64,000 nt of DNA from Siphlonurus alternatus (lineage: Eukaryota; Arthropoda; Insecta; Ephemeroptera; Siphlonuridae), in NCBI GenBank assembly GCA_949825025.1, contig OX463778.1, forward strand, positions 25,477,551 to 25,541,550. The letters are read 5' to 3'. Below the pieces are notes generated by a model. That model saw only the letters and a list, made by a program, of their open reading frames with translations, had not been told where the DNA came from and did not search any database. Position numbers and translations under genes: made by a program. Positions 63,295-64,000 of the stretch are shown piece by piece (positions within the stretch are counted from its first letter, which is position 1; each line of letters begins with the position of its first letter).

Positions 63295-64000
63295 TATGTC
63301 CCTAGGTAGCTTCAACATTCATATATTTACTATGTTGTATCATTTTTTTTCTTTACTTTGCATTTTTGTTGTAATGTTTTATTATAACATTTCAATGAAG
63401 ATAAGGAAATGTATTTTAACTGGTGCAGACTGCAGACTGTCATGTGGTAAAAATTAGTGGAGTACTAGCTGTGTTCTAATAATATTTATTGCCAACTGTA
63501 ATCTCATGCTAATTCTAGTTTCTATGAATTTTAATATTTAACAAAATTATTATGATTTGTATTCTCACCAGTATTAACTTTATACATTGATTATTTCATT
63601 CCCCCCCCCCTTTAGTTTTTACCATTCTACATTAATTATATTTTTAAAAAATGTCAAGCTGATTAAAAGTGTATTTAACTTAAGTGAAATAATATCAATA
63701 AAGACATAAATAAAGAGAAATTTACTTTTATTGATCATAACTCTAACAAAATCAGGTGTTAAATTTTACAATTATTATGGCTTTTATTCCACACAATTTG
63801 TATGTCAGAGGAAATAAAAAAATATTCTATTCTACAGTAAAGGCAGCGGGAAGGGACACTATGTGATTATATGCATATTCTGAACCACAATCTTTGATAA
63901 AGTTTTAGAGTAGAGCTTTAATTGAAATTTTGCATCACAGCTGAAGTGTTAAGGTAGAGATAACGCCGAACAGCTGATCGACGTAATGCCCTTTAATTAA
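63295..64000. other. No feature seen
   Basis: AT-rich DNA with a C-run at about 63601-63610. No supported gene, RNA or element. Confidence 0.6.

Overview
The window is animal nuclear DNA: AT-rich, with short GC-rich exons bounded by GT..AG sites, long introns, TA and poly-T microsatellites and several small DNA transposons. There are no bacterial-style operons. One gene dominates. It is the PAR-1/MARK polarity kinase, read on the minus strand from about 57.4 kb (possibly 59.6 kb) past the left edge. The linker after the UBA domain and the stretch before KA1 look, from memory, closest to Drosophila par-1, so an arthropod is the best guess. That placement is not tested by any search.

Right to left, the gene has at least three alternative N-termini. 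The MARK-like short start is at 57.1 kb (25 residues). A two-exon start lies at 44.1/43.1 kb (153 residues). A single-exon start is at 33.2-33.6 kb (140 residues) with a TATA-driven 5'UTR exon behind it. All three end in phase 0, as the first shared exon at 20.1-20.3 kb requires. The kinase domain runs through eight exons (20.3 to 15.6 kb). The UBA exon follows at 15.0 kb, then a Ser/Ala/Thr-rich linker (14.3, 12.0, 11.4 and 6.9 kb), then a Gly/Val tract with the first part of KA1 at 1.8-2.0 kb. The rest of KA1, the stop codon and the 3'UTR lie left of base 1. Two further symmetric phase-2 exons are predicted in the linker: 177 bp at 9.7-9.9 kb and a 36-bp microexon at 4.2 kb.

The introns hold several foldback elements flanked by TTAA (3.2, 8.9, 42.7 and 60.0 kb). 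At 50.0-53.3 kb there is a head-to-tail pair of nearly identical 1.66-kb TTAA elements sharing one target site. A palindrome of about 0.9 kb lies at 46.8-47.7 kb. The 5' half also has many GC-rich islands and many perfect TGACGTCA (CRE) octamers, which fits a gene with many promoters. To the right of the gene are a GC-rich island with a YY1-like motif (59.5 kb) and a possible three-exon plus-strand transcript with a 37-codon frame (61.1-62.5 kb).

All exon limits are read by eye from splice signals, reading frame and knowledge of the MARK family. No alignment or RNA evidence was available.
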